DNA of 64,000 nucleotides, taken from contig NZ_BMLV01000001.1 in assembly GCF_014645495.1 (NCBI RefSeq), positions 479,996-543,995 of the forward strand, written 5' to 3'. Source of the DNA: Cloacibacterium rupense (GTDB lineage: Bacteria > Bacteroidota > Bacteroidia > Flavobacteriales > Weeksellaceae). The notes under the pieces are model-generated. The model saw nothing but the letters and a program-made list of their open reading frames with translations, was not told where the DNA came from and ran no database searches. Made by a program: the position numbers and the translations under genes. Numbering within the stretch: position 1 is the stretch's first letter; each line of letters opens with the position of its first letter. Below, in pieces: positions 18,210-26,996 of the stretch.

Positions 18210-19168
18210 TGTTTCAAAAAATTTTACTTTTATTTCATTTCTTCATTTCGCAGAGCTTTTTCTCGGCAGATAAAGACACGATTATCGTTTCAAAAGATAG
18301 TAAAGGAGATTTCAGCAACATTCAAGAAGCCATCAATCAGACCAAATCTTTTCCTTACAAAAGATTGGTAATATTCATAAAAAACGGAATTTACAAAGAG
18401 AAAGTAAAAATTCACGAATGGAATACCAATTTGGCCATCATTGGCGAAAATAAAGATAAAACCATCATCACTTTTGATGATAATTTTAACAAAATTAATT
18501 TAGGCAGAAATAGTACTTTTTTTACTCCTTCTCTTTCTTTAGAAGCCAATGATACCGTTCTAAAAAATCTAACCATCGAAAATTCTTCAGGTGAAGTAGG
18601 TCAAGCTATTGCTCTAAGCATTACAGCCAATCGTGTTTCTGTAATCAATTGTAAGATTCTGGGGAATCAAGATACTTTATATCTAAGTGGTGAAGGAAAA
18701 CAATTTCTAAAAAATTGCTACATCGAAGGAACTACAGATTTTATTTTTGGGAGTGCCACTGCATTTTTTGAAAATTGCGAAATAAAAAGCAAAAAAGATT
18801 CTTATATTTCGGCTGCATCTACACCAGAAAACACAGATTTTGGTTTTGTTTTTTATCAATGTAAGATTAAAGCAGACCAAAATGTAAAGAAGGTTTATTT
18901 GGGAAGACCTTGGAGAATATATGCCAAAACAGCTTTTATCAATTGTGAATTGGGAGCGCATATTTTACCCGAAGGTTGGCACAATTGGGACAAATTTGAT
19001 GCCGAAAAAACTACTTATTTTGCAGAATTTCAAAATTATGGAAAAGGCGCTGATACTAAACAAAGAGTAAAATGGTCTCATCTTATCTCTAAAAAAGAGG
19101 TGAAAAAATTTGACAAAAAAGATATTCTTAAAGATTCAAAAAAAACAAATTGGTATGAATTTTTTTAA
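18209..19168 (+). CDS. Pectinesterase, single-domain CE8
   Basis: 319 residues: signal peptide (about 1-20) and a bare CE8 beta-helix. Catalytic set: Gln132 in VGQAIA, Gln154-Asp155 in GNQDTLY, nucleophile Asp177 in TDFIFG, and Arg233-Trp235 in LGRPW. All are intact. It removes methyl esters from homogalacturonan. Unlike the giant CE8 earlier in the region it has no accessory modules, lipobox or T9SS tail, so it probably works in the periplasm on imported oligomers. It overlaps the next gene by 14 nt. Confidence 0.93.
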   Translation: MFQKILLLFHFFISQSFFSADKDTIIVSKDSKGDFSNIQEAINQTKSFPYKRLVIFIKNGIYKEKVKIHEWNTNLAIIGENKDKTIITFDDNFNKINLGRNSTFFTPSLSLEANDTVLKNLTIENSSGEVGQAIALSITANRVSVINCKILGNQDTLYLSGEGKQFLKNCYIEGTTDFIFGSATAFFENCEIKSKKDSYISAASTPENTDFGFVFYQCKIKADQNVKKVYLGRPWRIYAKTAFINCELGAHILPEGWHNWDKFDAEKTTYFAEFQNYGKGADTKQRVKWSHLISKKEVKKFDKKDILKDSKKTNWYEFF

Positions 19169-19928
19169 AAATTATAAAGCAGTCTTTCTGTTGCTTTCTT
19201 TATTTGTTATAAATTGTAACAGTCTAGACAATTCTAATAAAAATCATAAAATTACGATTTACAGCATAGGAGATTCTACAATGGCAAATAAACCAGAGCC
19301 AGATAAAAACCCAGAAAGAGGCTGGGTACAAGTTTTAGGGCAGTTTTTTAACGAAAATGTAATCATAAAAAACCATGCTGTAAATGGTAGAAGCACTAAA
19401 AGTTTTAAAGAAACTGGACTTTGGAAACCTGTTTTAGATTCTTTGAAAAAAGGAGATTATCTTCTGATTCAATTTGGTCATAATGATGGTAAAGAAACCG
19501 ATCCAGCTAGATACACCAATCCTCAAACTGCATATCGCTATAATCTAATTCAATATGTAGAAGAAGCTCGTGCTAAAGGTGCTATTCCAATCTTGTTATC
19601 GTCTATTGCACGAAGAAAATTTAACGAACAAGGTACTCTTCTAGACGCACACGGAAACTATACCCTAATTACAAGATTAGTAGCACAAGAACTGAAAGTT
19701 CCCTTCATAGATATGCAATATTTAACAGAAAATTTAGAAGTAAAATATGGCGTAGAAGGTTCTAAAAAATTGCATTTACATTATCTACCTAATGAAATTC
19801 CTTATTATCCAGAAGGTAAAAAAGATGATACACATCTCTCTTTAATTGGTGCAACAGAAATAGCAAAAATTTTTATAAAAGAAGTAAAAAAACAAAAGCT
19901 TCCATTAGAAAAATACATCAAAAAATAA
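19155..19928 (+). CDS. Rhamnogalacturonan acetylesterase-like SGNH lipoprotein (CE12)
   Basis: 257 residues from the ATG at 19155. An upstream TTG would add a charged tail before the lipoprotein signal MNFFKNYKAVFLLLSLFVINC (Cys21), so it is rejected. SGNH blocks: GDST with Ser41, a Gly in the NGRSTKSF block, GHND, and the terminal DDTHLS with Asp/His. This order and KLPLEKY-like C-terminus fit CE12 rhamnogalacturonan acetylesterases, which deacetylate pectin. Last gene of the operon; its start lies inside the CE8 gene and a shared terminator follows. Acetyl on galacturonate is the probable target. Confidence 0.9.
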   Translation: MNFFKNYKAVFLLLSLFVINCNSLDNSNKNHKITIYSIGDSTMANKPEPDKNPERGWVQVLGQFFNENVIIKNHAVNGRSTKSFKETGLWKPVLDSLKKGDYLLIQFGHNDGKETDPARYTNPQTAYRYNLIQYVEEARAKGAIPILLSSIARRKFNEQGTLLDAHGNYTLITRLVAQELKVPFIDMQYLTENLEVKYGVEGSKKLHLHYLPNEIPYYPEGKKDDTHLSLIGATEIAKIFIKEVKKQKLPLEKYIKK

Positions 19929-19939
19929 TCTTTCAGATT

Positions 19940-19972
19940 AAAAAAGCAACTAAATTTATTTGTTGCTTTTTT
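19940..19972. terminator. Bidirectional terminator between CE12 and GH28 genes
   Basis: AAAAAAGCAAC and GTTGCTTTTTT are exact reverse complements around an 11-nt loop. Each strand ends in a T-run, serving both convergent genes. Confidence 0.9.
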
Positions 19973-20002
19973 GTTGAAATTAGATTTAAATCAAACTTAA
20001 AT

Positions 20003-21493
20003 TTATTTTATCTGTATTGCTGTTTTTAATTTTCCTGGAATTTTAATGTCTTTTTGTCCGTTTACTTTTACATTTTCAAAAACAATATTTTGGAAAAAAT
20101 CTCCTTTTAAATCTGTATTACTTTTTACAATATTGATGTTCTTAAAAAATAAATCTTGAATTAGTTTTTCTTTTAAACCCAGAAACATAAATGCATTTTC
20201 TGTTTCACTACAATTGACATTGCTGATGTAAAATTGGTGAAAAAACGGAATTTTATCTCCTGTTTTCTGTGCATCTTCACTTTCTTTTGTGCTTCCTACA
20301 GGTGCATCTGCATATGAAGTATCAAAGATAAAAGCATTTTCTTTAATGTTTTTAAGGGTAATATTGTCAATATAAATTTCGCTTACTTCTCCACCTCTAC
20401 CAGAGTTACTTTTCACCCTAATTCCGTTATCAGAACCATCAAAAGTACAATTGGTAACATAGATATTTTTCATTCCACCATCTGTATTACTGCCAATTAC
20501 AAAACCGCCATGTGCATCATTTACAGTACATTCTGCAATAATTACATTCTGAAGTTTAGCTTCACCATCTTTAGATTCTCCGCTAGATTTCATGCAGATA
20601 CCATCATCACCTGCATTTACGAAAGTATTATAAATAATTACATTTTTAGAAGCACTGATGTCTATACCATCTCCATTTTGCGCCCAACTTGGGTTATAAA
20701 CATTGGTATTTCTAATTACCAGATTGGTTATTTGTCTAGGATTAAGAATAAACTTCGGCGAATTTCTAAAAGTAGGTCCGTCAATCAAAAGATTTTTAAC
20801 TTTTGAAAGCGTAAACATCATTGGTCTGAGGAAATGATGAAGTTTTTTATAATCTTCTATGGTAGCATCTTTTTTCTTTGTTATGCTTTTAGAAAGTTTT
20901 TCACCTTCTTTGGCATCAAGACTAGGCCACCAAACTTTGCCATCATCACTTAGAACACTTCCTTTTTTAGCCAATAAATTTTTCCAAGCAAAATCATCTA
21001 CTTTATATTTTTTTACAGGACGCCATGCATCGCCAGCTCCATCAAAAATTCCTTTACCAGTGAAGGCTACATCATGTAAATTGTCTCCCCAAATTGGCGG
21101 GGTAACATCTATTTTACCAGGCGAAGTTTCTCTTAATGGAAATTGGTTAATATCATCACTAAATTGAACAATAGCACCTTCTTCTACATGAAAATTAATA
21201 TTGCTTTTCAGTTCTATAGGACCAGTAAGCCAAACACCAGCCGGAACAATTAATTTTCCGCCACCGTTTTGATTGATTGTAGAAATAGCCGTTTCAAATG
21301 CTTTCGTATTCAGAAATTTGCCATTTCCTATTCCGCCAAAGTCTTTTATATTATATGCTTTCTCTGGAATGGTCGGTAAAACCATTTCACCAAATTTAAA
21401 CGGTGCATTTTTGATATAGTAATTAATCTCATTTTTCTGTGCATTAAATATCGAAAAAAGAAAAATTGCACTTCCTAACAGAAATTTCTTCAT
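20003..21493 (-). CDS. Polygalacturonase, GH28
   Basis: 496 residues with a signal peptide (1-19). GH28 enzymes hydrolyse alpha-1,4-galacturonan by inversion. Catalytic residues are all visible: Asp275 in NGDGID, Asp296-Asp297 in GDDGI, His328 in HGGFVIGS, and Arg359-Lys361 in RVKS. The N-terminal YNIKDFGGIGNG opening is typical. An insertion of about 40 residues (near 165-215, lysine-rich) is larger than in fungal enzymes but common in Bacteroidota exo-type members, so an exo-polygalacturonase on oligomers is likely. No T9SS tail or lipobox, hence periplasmic. Monocistronic, convergent to the CE12 gene, with a LacI-like operator over its promoter. Confidence 0.93.
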   Translation of the reverse strand: MKKFLLGSAIFLFSIFNAQKNEINYYIKNAPFKFGEMVLPTIPEKAYNIKDFGGIGNGKFLNTKAFETAISTINQNGGGKLIVPAGVWLTGPIELKSNINFHVEEGAIVQFSDDINQFPLRETSPGKIDVTPPIWGDNLHDVAFTGKGIFDGAGDAWRPVKKYKVDDFAWKNLLAKKGSVLSDDGKVWWPSLDAKEGEKLSKSITKKKDATIEDYKKLHHFLRPMMFTLSKVKNLLIDGPTFRNSPKFILNPRQITNLVIRNTNVYNPSWAQNGDGIDISASKNVIIYNTFVNAGDDGICMKSSGESKDGEAKLQNVIIAECTVNDAHGGFVIGSNTDGGMKNIYVTNCTFDGSDNGIRVKSNSGRGGEVSEIYIDNITLKNIKENAFIFDTSYADAPVGSTKESEDAQKTGDKIPFFHQFYISNVNCSETENAFMFLGLKEKLIQDLFFKNINIVKSNTDLKGDFFQNIVFENVKVNGQKDIKIPGKLKTAIQIK

Positions 21494-21525
21494 TTTTAAT
21501 TGTTTAAAAAAATTAAATAATGAAA

Positions 21526-21564
21526 CAAATTTACTAAATAATTTTATTTATGCAATCGTTTGCA
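21526..21564 (-). promoter_or_regulatory. GH28 promoter with LacI-like operator over the -33 box (site D)
   Basis: On the minus strand: -33 TTG (21555-21553), a 19-nt spacer, -7 TAAATTTG (21533-21526). The 14-mer TGCAAACGATTGCA (21564-21551) is a near-perfect palindrome (6 of 7 pairs) with a central CG and overlaps the -33 box. It matches the operators at sites A-C at 11 of 14 positions. It is the best palindrome of the four. Confidence 0.7.
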
Positions 21565-21711
21565 CATAATAAATAAAAGATAATTTTCATCATATTAATA
21601 TGAAATTCTCTACGTGATGTTTTTATCCAGGAGTACAAATTTCTACTAAATTTTGAAAAAATAATAGCATTAAACCTTTAATATTACCGCTATCTTTACA
21701 TAAAAAATCAT

Positions 21712-22056
21712 ATGAAAGAAATCGGAGAAAGACCGTGGGGAAAGTATTTTGTAATATTTGATGAACCCAATTTTAAATTAAAAAGAATTGAAGTAAAACC
21801 TGGGCAAAGATTATCTTACCAGTACCATCATCATCGGCAAGAAGCTTGGACAATCATTCAAGGAACTGCAAAAATAACGCTAGACGATGTAGACAAAATA
21901 TACAATTATGGTGAGACTGCGCTAATCCCACTTACTGCAAAACACCGCGTAGAAAATATAGGTAAAGAAATGCTAATCTTTATAGAAGTACAGACCGGCA
22001 CTTATTTTGGCGAAGATGACATCGTAAGAATAGAAGATGATTTCGATAGAAATTAA
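21712..22056 (+). CDS. Small cupin, mannose-6-phosphate isomerase type
   Basis: 114 residues, a single cupin with no signal peptide, so cytoplasmic. It matches the C-terminal isomerase domain of type II phosphomannose isomerases: RPWGKYFVI opening, VKPGQRLSYQYHHHRQEAW with probable metal ligands His39, His41 and Glu44, His78 in AKHRVEN, and EVQTGTYFGEDDIVRIEDD at the end. It could turn mannose 6-phosphate into fructose 6-phosphate, which suits the adjacent mannan locus where GH130 produces mannose 1-phosphate. The free-standing domain may instead act in nucleotide-sugar metabolism. It shares a terminator with the convergent GH5 gene. Confidence 0.8.
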   Translation: MKEIGERPWGKYFVIFDEPNFKLKRIEVKPGQRLSYQYHHHRQEAWTIIQGTAKITLDDVDKIYNYGETALIPLTAKHRVENIGKEMLIFIEVQTGTYFGEDDIVRIEDDFDRN

Positions 22057-22061
22057 AATAG

Positions 22062-22088
22062 AAAATCCCGAATCAATCGGGATTTTTT
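22062..22088. terminator. Bidirectional terminator between cupin and GH5 genes
   Basis: AAAATCCCG and CGGGATTTT pair around a 7-nt loop, with T-runs on both strands. It fills the gap between the convergent stop codons. Confidence 0.9.
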
Positions 22089-22090
22089 AT

Positions 22091-23050
22091 TTACTTTTTT
22101 GAATTATAATACCTTAGATATTCTCTAGTTTTTATGCCAGATTCTTTTAGGTCTTCATTTTTCCAACGGCCATCTGATTTTGCAGATTTTTTAAGAATAG
22201 AACAAGTCTCGTCTTTATCAGAAACAGACCATACCACCCAACTTATACCTCTTTGCTCCATCCAATCGATGTATTCTTGCCAAGATTGATAATCCATTTT
22301 TCCATCTCCAGTAGCTTCCATCCCTGCACTTTCTGAAACAAAAATAGGCAGTCCACTTTTAATAGCTTCATCTGTTCTGTCTCGTAGCCATTTTTTATGT
22401 GTAGCTGCATAAAAATGCATGGTGTACATTAGATTTTTGTCAATCGTAATAGGATTTTTTGCAGGCAAATGCACATCTTGATCCCAAGAAGGTGAACCTA
22501 TCAGAATGATATTATCCGGGTCATTTTTTCTGATGACTTTTATAATTTCTTCAGAATAAGATTTTACTTCTGCCCAAGTTTCGTAATCTGGTTCATTAAA
22601 AATTTCGTAAATTACATTGGGATAATCGCCATATTTTTTAGAAACTTCATCAAAAAATTCTTTGGCTTCATTCAAATTAATATTGTGACTGTGCCAATCT
22701 ACAATTACGTATATTTTATTTTTGATAGCTCCATCTATTACATTAAAAACCTTTTGTTTTGCAAAATTTTTATCTGCCTTATAGTTGCCAAATTCTCCGT
22801 GTTCTACGCCTAATGCAGCACGAACTACGTTTACTTTAAAATCTTTTTTAAGCCAAGAAACTGCAGATTCATTGTAAAATCTAGGCCACATGCTATGCCA
22901 ACCAAAACTCATGCCTCTCAACATGAGATGATTTTGATTTTTATCTACCAATTGTGTGCCTTTTACAGATAACTGACCATGTTTTGCAACAAATGAAGTA
23001 CCACAAGAAATAAGCAATGATAATAAACTGATTGTGAATAACTTTTTCAT
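22091..23050 (-). CDS. GH5 endoglucanase-like lipoprotein (subfamily 2 type)
   Basis: 319 residues, lipobox SLLISC (Cys16), so cell-surface or membrane anchored. GH5 TIM barrel with acid/base Glu153 in IYEIFNEPDYE and nucleophile Glu240 in IFVSESAG. The opening GQLSVKGTQLVDKNQNHLMLRGMSFGWH-like block and VIVDWHSHN are those of bacterial GH5_2 beta-1,4-glucanases. In a mannan locus a glucanase of this kind most simply cuts glucomannan backbones, though a mannanase side activity is possible. It shares one base with the upstream GH27 stop, so the two are coupled. Last gene of the minus-strand Sus operon. Confidence 0.88.
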   Translation of the reverse strand: MKKLFTISLLSLLISCGTSFVAKHGQLSVKGTQLVDKNQNHLMLRGMSFGWHSMWPRFYNESAVSWLKKDFKVNVVRAALGVEHGEFGNYKADKNFAKQKVFNVIDGAIKNKIYVIVDWHSHNINLNEAKEFFDEVSKKYGDYPNVIYEIFNEPDYETWAEVKSYSEEIIKVIRKNDPDNIILIGSPSWDQDVHLPAKNPITIDKNLMYTMHFYAATHKKWLRDRTDEAIKSGLPIFVSESAGMEATGDGKMDYQSWQEYIDWMEQRGISWVVWSVSDKDETCSILKKSAKSDGRWKNEDLKESGIKTREYLRYYNSKK

Positions 23051-24267
23051 TATTTAATTTTTGATAATTTAAGAGCTACTACATCATGTGATGCCAATTC
23101 TTTACTAAAAACTTTATTGGTTTTACCTAAATCTTTGTGTTCCCAAAGGTCTCTTAGATTATATATTTGATTATTTAAATCTAATGTAAATTTAAAGTCT
23201 TTGTCTTCTATAATATGCTTTTTCCAGTCAAAGTTTATTTTTTGAGTTTTATCACTTCTATTTAGGAAAACAATAGCCCAATTATCATCAGAAAGAGGTT
23301 TTACCCAAATCTCTACTCCATTTTCGGATTGGTACTTGAAACCTTGAATTCCTAATTTATCTTGATTAATGGCAATCATCTCTTTATTGGTCAAGATTTT
23401 CAGTGTTTCTGGTTTCATTATTCTCAAATCATTTCCTGCAAAAAGTGGCGAAGCCATCAATGACCACAGGGTAAAGTGAGATTTATCTTCGGTATTGGTC
23501 ATTCCATTGCCTACTTCCATCATATCAAAGTCATTCCAATGGTCAGGTCCAGAAAATTTACGAATATCTTTTCTCATCTCTAGAATTCTAAGAACTCCCC
23601 AAGAAGACCAATTTCCTTCCTCATGTTTGTATTCACAATCAAAACATGGGTAAATATCCCCAGAAATTCTCCACAAATTACCAATGGGTGTAGCCCAATT
23701 CCAAGGTTGATTATCTCCCCATTCGCAAATAGAAAAAACGATAGGTTTACCTGCAGCCTTCAAGGCTTTGCTCATGGTGGTATAGGCTTCTGTAGCATTA
23801 ATACCTGCTGTATTACACCAATCATATTTTAGAAAATCTATTCCTAAATTTGCGTAAAATCTAGCATCTTGATATTCATAACCTCTGGTGCCAGGATAAC
23901 CAGCGCAAGTTTGAGTGCCTGCACAATTGTATAATCCGAATTTTAAACCTTTAGAGTGTACATAATCAATAAGTGCTTTCATTCCGTTTGGGAATTTTAC
24001 AGGGTCTGGAATTAGGTCACCGTTTTTATCTCTATGGTCTTTAACCATCCAGCCGTCATCTAGTACAATATATTCATAACCAGCATCTTTCATCCCAGAA
24101 GAAACAATGATATCAGCTGTTTTCTTTACTAAATCTTCATTGATATTTACTTCAAAAGTATTCCAAGAATTCCATCCCATAGGAGGAGTTTGGGCCACAT
24201 TTTCAAATTTCTGAGCAAAGCATAAAGGAAATGAGATGAATGCTATAAGTTTTATTATTTTTTTCAT
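23050..24267 (-). CDS. Alpha-galactosidase, GH27
   Basis: 405 residues with a signal peptide (about 1-19). GH27 retains configuration and removes alpha-1,6-galactose from galactomannan. Seen: TPPMGWNSWNTF at the N-terminus, YIVLDDGW (67-73), nucleophile Asp149 in KYDWCN, acid/base Asp204 in RISGDI, and the C-terminal beta-sandwich from about residue 310. All key residues are intact. It begins only a few bases after a hairpin/T-run that follows the TIG-domain gene, so its level may be set by read-through. Debranching before or after import is not decided; no lipobox is present. Confidence 0.94.
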   Translation of the reverse strand: MKKIIKLIAFISFPLCFAQKFENVAQTPPMGWNSWNTFEVNINEDLVKKTADIIVSSGMKDAGYEYIVLDDGWMVKDHRDKNGDLIPDPVKFPNGMKALIDYVHSKGLKFGLYNCAGTQTCAGYPGTRGYEYQDARFYANLGIDFLKYDWCNTAGINATEAYTTMSKALKAAGKPIVFSICEWGDNQPWNWATPIGNLWRISGDIYPCFDCEYKHEEGNWSSWGVLRILEMRKDIRKFSGPDHWNDFDMMEVGNGMTNTEDKSHFTLWSLMASPLFAGNDLRIMKPETLKILTNKEMIAINQDKLGIQGFKYQSENGVEIWVKPLSDDNWAIVFLNRSDKTQKINFDWKKHIIEDKDFKFTLDLNNQIYNLRDLWEHKDLGKTNKVFSKELASHDVVALKLSKIK

Positions 24268-24270
24268 AAC

Positions 24271-24306
24271 TTTTTTAAAAAAAGAACCCTACAAATGAGG
24301 GTTCTT
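24271..24306 (-). terminator. Hairpin plus T-run between TIG-domain gene and GH27
   Basis: On the minus strand AAGAACCCT...AGGGTTCTT (9-bp perfect stem, 7-nt loop) is followed by a T-rich tract, ending 4 nt before the GH27 start codon. A strong terminator form, yet inside a same-direction gene run. Confidence 0.8.
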
Positions 24307-24351
24307 AACTAAATAATTAATCCTAGAATTATTTATATCTGAAAAACACTT

Positions 24352-25392
24352 TTATTTTAATACAAATCCCATATCATCAATCAAAATTGTATTTCCACCG
24401 AAATTACCAGATTCTTGGAAAGTAATTTGATCAAAAGTTGTAGGATTTCCTATATCAGAAAAAGGAATTTCTATATAGGTCCAGTCTGTACCAATTTTTT
24501 TGATAATCTGGAAAGCCCAACCTCCGAATACTAATTTTAAGCTTGCGTCAGAATTATCAATGGTACTTTTAAGTCTAATTCTAAATGCTTTATACTTAGA
24601 AACATCTCTAGAAGCAAATTTAAAATCAGCACCATCCCAACCTCCGAAAGCAATTTTCATAGATTTCTCACCTTGAAATTTGTCCGCAGTATAATCTGTA
24701 ATGATTGGGGTACCACTCCAAGACCAGTGACCAGTATCTCCTTGTAAAATATCATCATACAATGCAGAGCCTACAGGTTGTGAAGCAGTAGTAGTACCAG
24801 AAATAGTGGTAACAGAGACTAGCTTATCATCAGAATTTGCAGGTAAAACTGCCTTTATTTCTGTAAGAGAACTTGAAATTATATTTGCGGTTGCAGTTCC
24901 CACTTTAACAACTGGATTTAGGAAAAAATTTCCGTAGAGTGTAATGGTTTCACCTGATTTTGCATTAATTGGGGTATAACTTGTAAAAACAGGTGCTGGC
25001 GGTGCAACTACAAAATCGTATTCCAAAGTACCATATTTGGTTACAAGTTTCATTTTATTACTTGCATTTGCATATGGTGTATTTTGGTTAATTGTTACTA
25101 TAATATTGTTATCTGTAACAAAGTTAGGGTTAAAGGTAGACTCAGTATCATTGAAATAGATATGTTGAAGAGTAGAAAAACCTTTACCTTGAATAATATA
25201 GGTATTACCTGCATAACCTTGTGTAGTAGGTGTAATAGGAACAGCTTGACCGTTCTTATCTACAGTGGCACTTACGAGTGTAATCTCAGGAGAGAAGCTA
25301 ATTCTATCAGAATCATCCTCACAGGCTGTAATAGATAACAGTGATATTAATAATGAAAATATCAAACTGTAGTTTTTAATTAAATATTTCAT
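24352..25392 (-). CDS. IPT/TIG-domain surface glycan-binding lipoprotein (SusE position)
   Basis: 346 residues. Type II signal LLSITAC with Cys24 followed by an acidic EDDSD stretch, the context expected for surface-exposed Bacteroidota lipoproteins. Two IPT/TIG Ig-like repeats can be read (about 36-130 and 133-210; GQGF/GKGFSTLQHIYF and ITLYGNFFLNPVVKVG). They are followed by a C-terminal galactose-binding-like or CBM-like sandwich (about 215-346, KFQGEKSMKIAFGGWDG...ILIDDMGFVLK). No enzyme motif. It follows SusD after 7 nt, the usual place of an auxiliary mannan-binding protein in a Sus operon. Confidence 0.85.
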   Translation of the reverse strand: MKYLIKNYSLIFSLLISLLSITACEDDSDRISFSPEITLVSATVDKNGQAVPITPTTQGYAGNTYIIQGKGFSTLQHIYFNDTESTFNPNFVTDNNIIVTINQNTPYANASNKMKLVTKYGTLEYDFVVAPPAPVFTSYTPINAKSGETITLYGNFFLNPVVKVGTATANIISSSLTEIKAVLPANSDDKLVSVTTISGTTTASQPVGSALYDDILQGDTGHWSWSGTPIITDYTADKFQGEKSMKIAFGGWDGADFKFASRDVSKYKAFRIRLKSTIDNSDASLKLVFGGWAFQIIKKIGTDWTYIEIPFSDIGNPTTFDQITFQESGNFGGNTILIDDMGFVLK

Positions 25393-25399
25393 GGCGATC

Positions 25400-26992
25400 T
25401 TATTTGAATGTATATGGAACTGGTGCTTCTAATAATTTCGGATTTTTTGCTACATCATTTGCTGGATATGGCAAAATAAAATCACTATCGTCTGGTGTAA
25501 AACTCTCTGCTATCCACATATTACCTCTATTTTGTGCAGAAATAATAGCTTTTGCTTTAGCTCTAGGCAATCTGCCTAAATCGAACCAATAATCTCCTTC
25601 AAAAGCTAATTCTTTTCTTCTTTCGGTAAACAAATCGTCAAAAGTAAAAGAAGATACACTTGGCAATCCTGCTCTATTTCTCACTTCGTTTAATGATTTT
25701 AGAGCTGATGCATCTGATGTACTAGATGCATTTCCCAAAATAGATTCTGCATGAATGAGTAATAATTCTGCATATCTCATGATATAAGTATTATTATTCA
25801 TCATAGCCCAAGCATCTATAGGACCTGTAGTGTCTCCGTTTTCTATACCAATACAGTATTTCTTAATGGCTGCACCTGCACCTTGCCCACCTATTTGGTC
25901 TGCTGGAGGTACTACCAATGCTCCGAATGATGAACCGACTTTAGCTTTAATATTTGGATAAGTATCTCCCGGGAACATAATGGTTTCATGTTTTCTTTTA
26001 TCACTTGATGAATAAAGCGTTAAAATATCTTGAGAAGGACCAAAAACCCCACCGTAAGTAGCATTAGAAGTAGATACTGTACCATTACTAATTCCGAATT
26101 GGGTATTACAATTATTACCAGAACCATAGTTAGCATCTACTTTCCATTGTAATGCAAAAATAGATTCTTCATTATTATTGCCTGCATAGGTAAACAAATC
26201 ACCAAATGATTTTCCTGGAAGTTGTGGTCCTCCTAAAAGTTTAAATTCTCCGCTATTGATTACTTCTTCAGCCATCGCTTTTGCATTGGCATAATCTTTT
26301 TGGTATAGATAAACTTTTGCAAGCATGGCTTTTGCTGAGCCTTTAGAAACTTTGGCATTGGCAGAGTAGTTACTACCTCTTACTTTACTATCTAGTAAAT
26401 CTGCTGCTTTTTTATAATCTTTAACAATAAGAGTATAGATATCTTCTACTCTATTGGTATTTAGCTGAGGTGAACTGGCATGGTCTAGGTTATTCTCTAT
26501 GATAGGAACTGGCCCCCATAATCTTACCAAATAAAAATAGGCGGTAGCTCTCATAAAATAAGCTTCTCCTATTGCATTATCTACAATTTTTTTGTTTACA
26601 GATGGGCCTACTCTAGATGATAAAAAATTAATAATATTATTAGCCTGAGCTACATTAGCCCAAAGAGACTGCCAACCATTATTTAATTCTGGGTCTGCAC
26701 CTGTTATTGAAAAATTTCTCATCGCGTTTACGTCTGAAGAATTGGTATACATATTACCAGATCCTACTTCTGAAATTGCATAGAAAAACTTATTGTTAAA
26801 TTGAAACCAAGTTCTAAAATACATCGCATTGGTAGCAGTAGAAACTTGTTCATCTGTTTTGTAATAAGTATCTAGTCCAAGTGAATCTTCTGAAGGTCTA
26901 TCAGTAAATTCTCTAGAGCAAGAATTGATTAATGAAAGCGACATAGCAACGAGTAATGTACTTCCTATCTTAAATAATTTATTTATTTTCAT
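25400..26992 (-). CDS. SusD/RagB-like lipoprotein of mannan locus
   Basis: 530 residues, lipobox SLINSC (Cys25). SusD family blocks are clear: QANNIINFL, GEAYFMRATAYFYLVRLWGPVPI, YIMRYAELLLIHAE, LNEVRNRAGLP, FTERRKELAFEGDYWFDLGR, and the terminal LPYPANDVAKNPKL. It caps the SusC that precedes it by 4 nt. Binding to galacto(gluco)mannan oligosaccharides is inferred from GH27, GH5 and GH26 genes on both sides. Confidence 0.95.
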   Translation of the reverse strand: MKINKLFKIGSTLLVAMSLSLINSCSREFTDRPSEDSLGLDTYYKTDEQVSTATNAMYFRTWFQFNNKFFYAISEVGSGNMYTNSSDVNAMRNFSITGADPELNNGWQSLWANVAQANNIINFLSSRVGPSVNKKIVDNAIGEAYFMRATAYFYLVRLWGPVPIIENNLDHASSPQLNTNRVEDIYTLIVKDYKKAADLLDSKVRGSNYSANAKVSKGSAKAMLAKVYLYQKDYANAKAMAEEVINSGEFKLLGGPQLPGKSFGDLFTYAGNNNEESIFALQWKVDANYGSGNNCNTQFGISNGTVSTSNATYGGVFGPSQDILTLYSSSDKRKHETIMFPGDTYPNIKAKVGSSFGALVVPPADQIGGQGAGAAIKKYCIGIENGDTTGPIDAWAMMNNNTYIMRYAELLLIHAESILGNASSTSDASALKSLNEVRNRAGLPSVSSFTFDDLFTERRKELAFEGDYWFDLGRLPRAKAKAIISAQNRGNMWIAESFTPDDSDFILPYPANDVAKNPKLLEAPVPYTFK

Positions 26993-26996
26993 TGTC

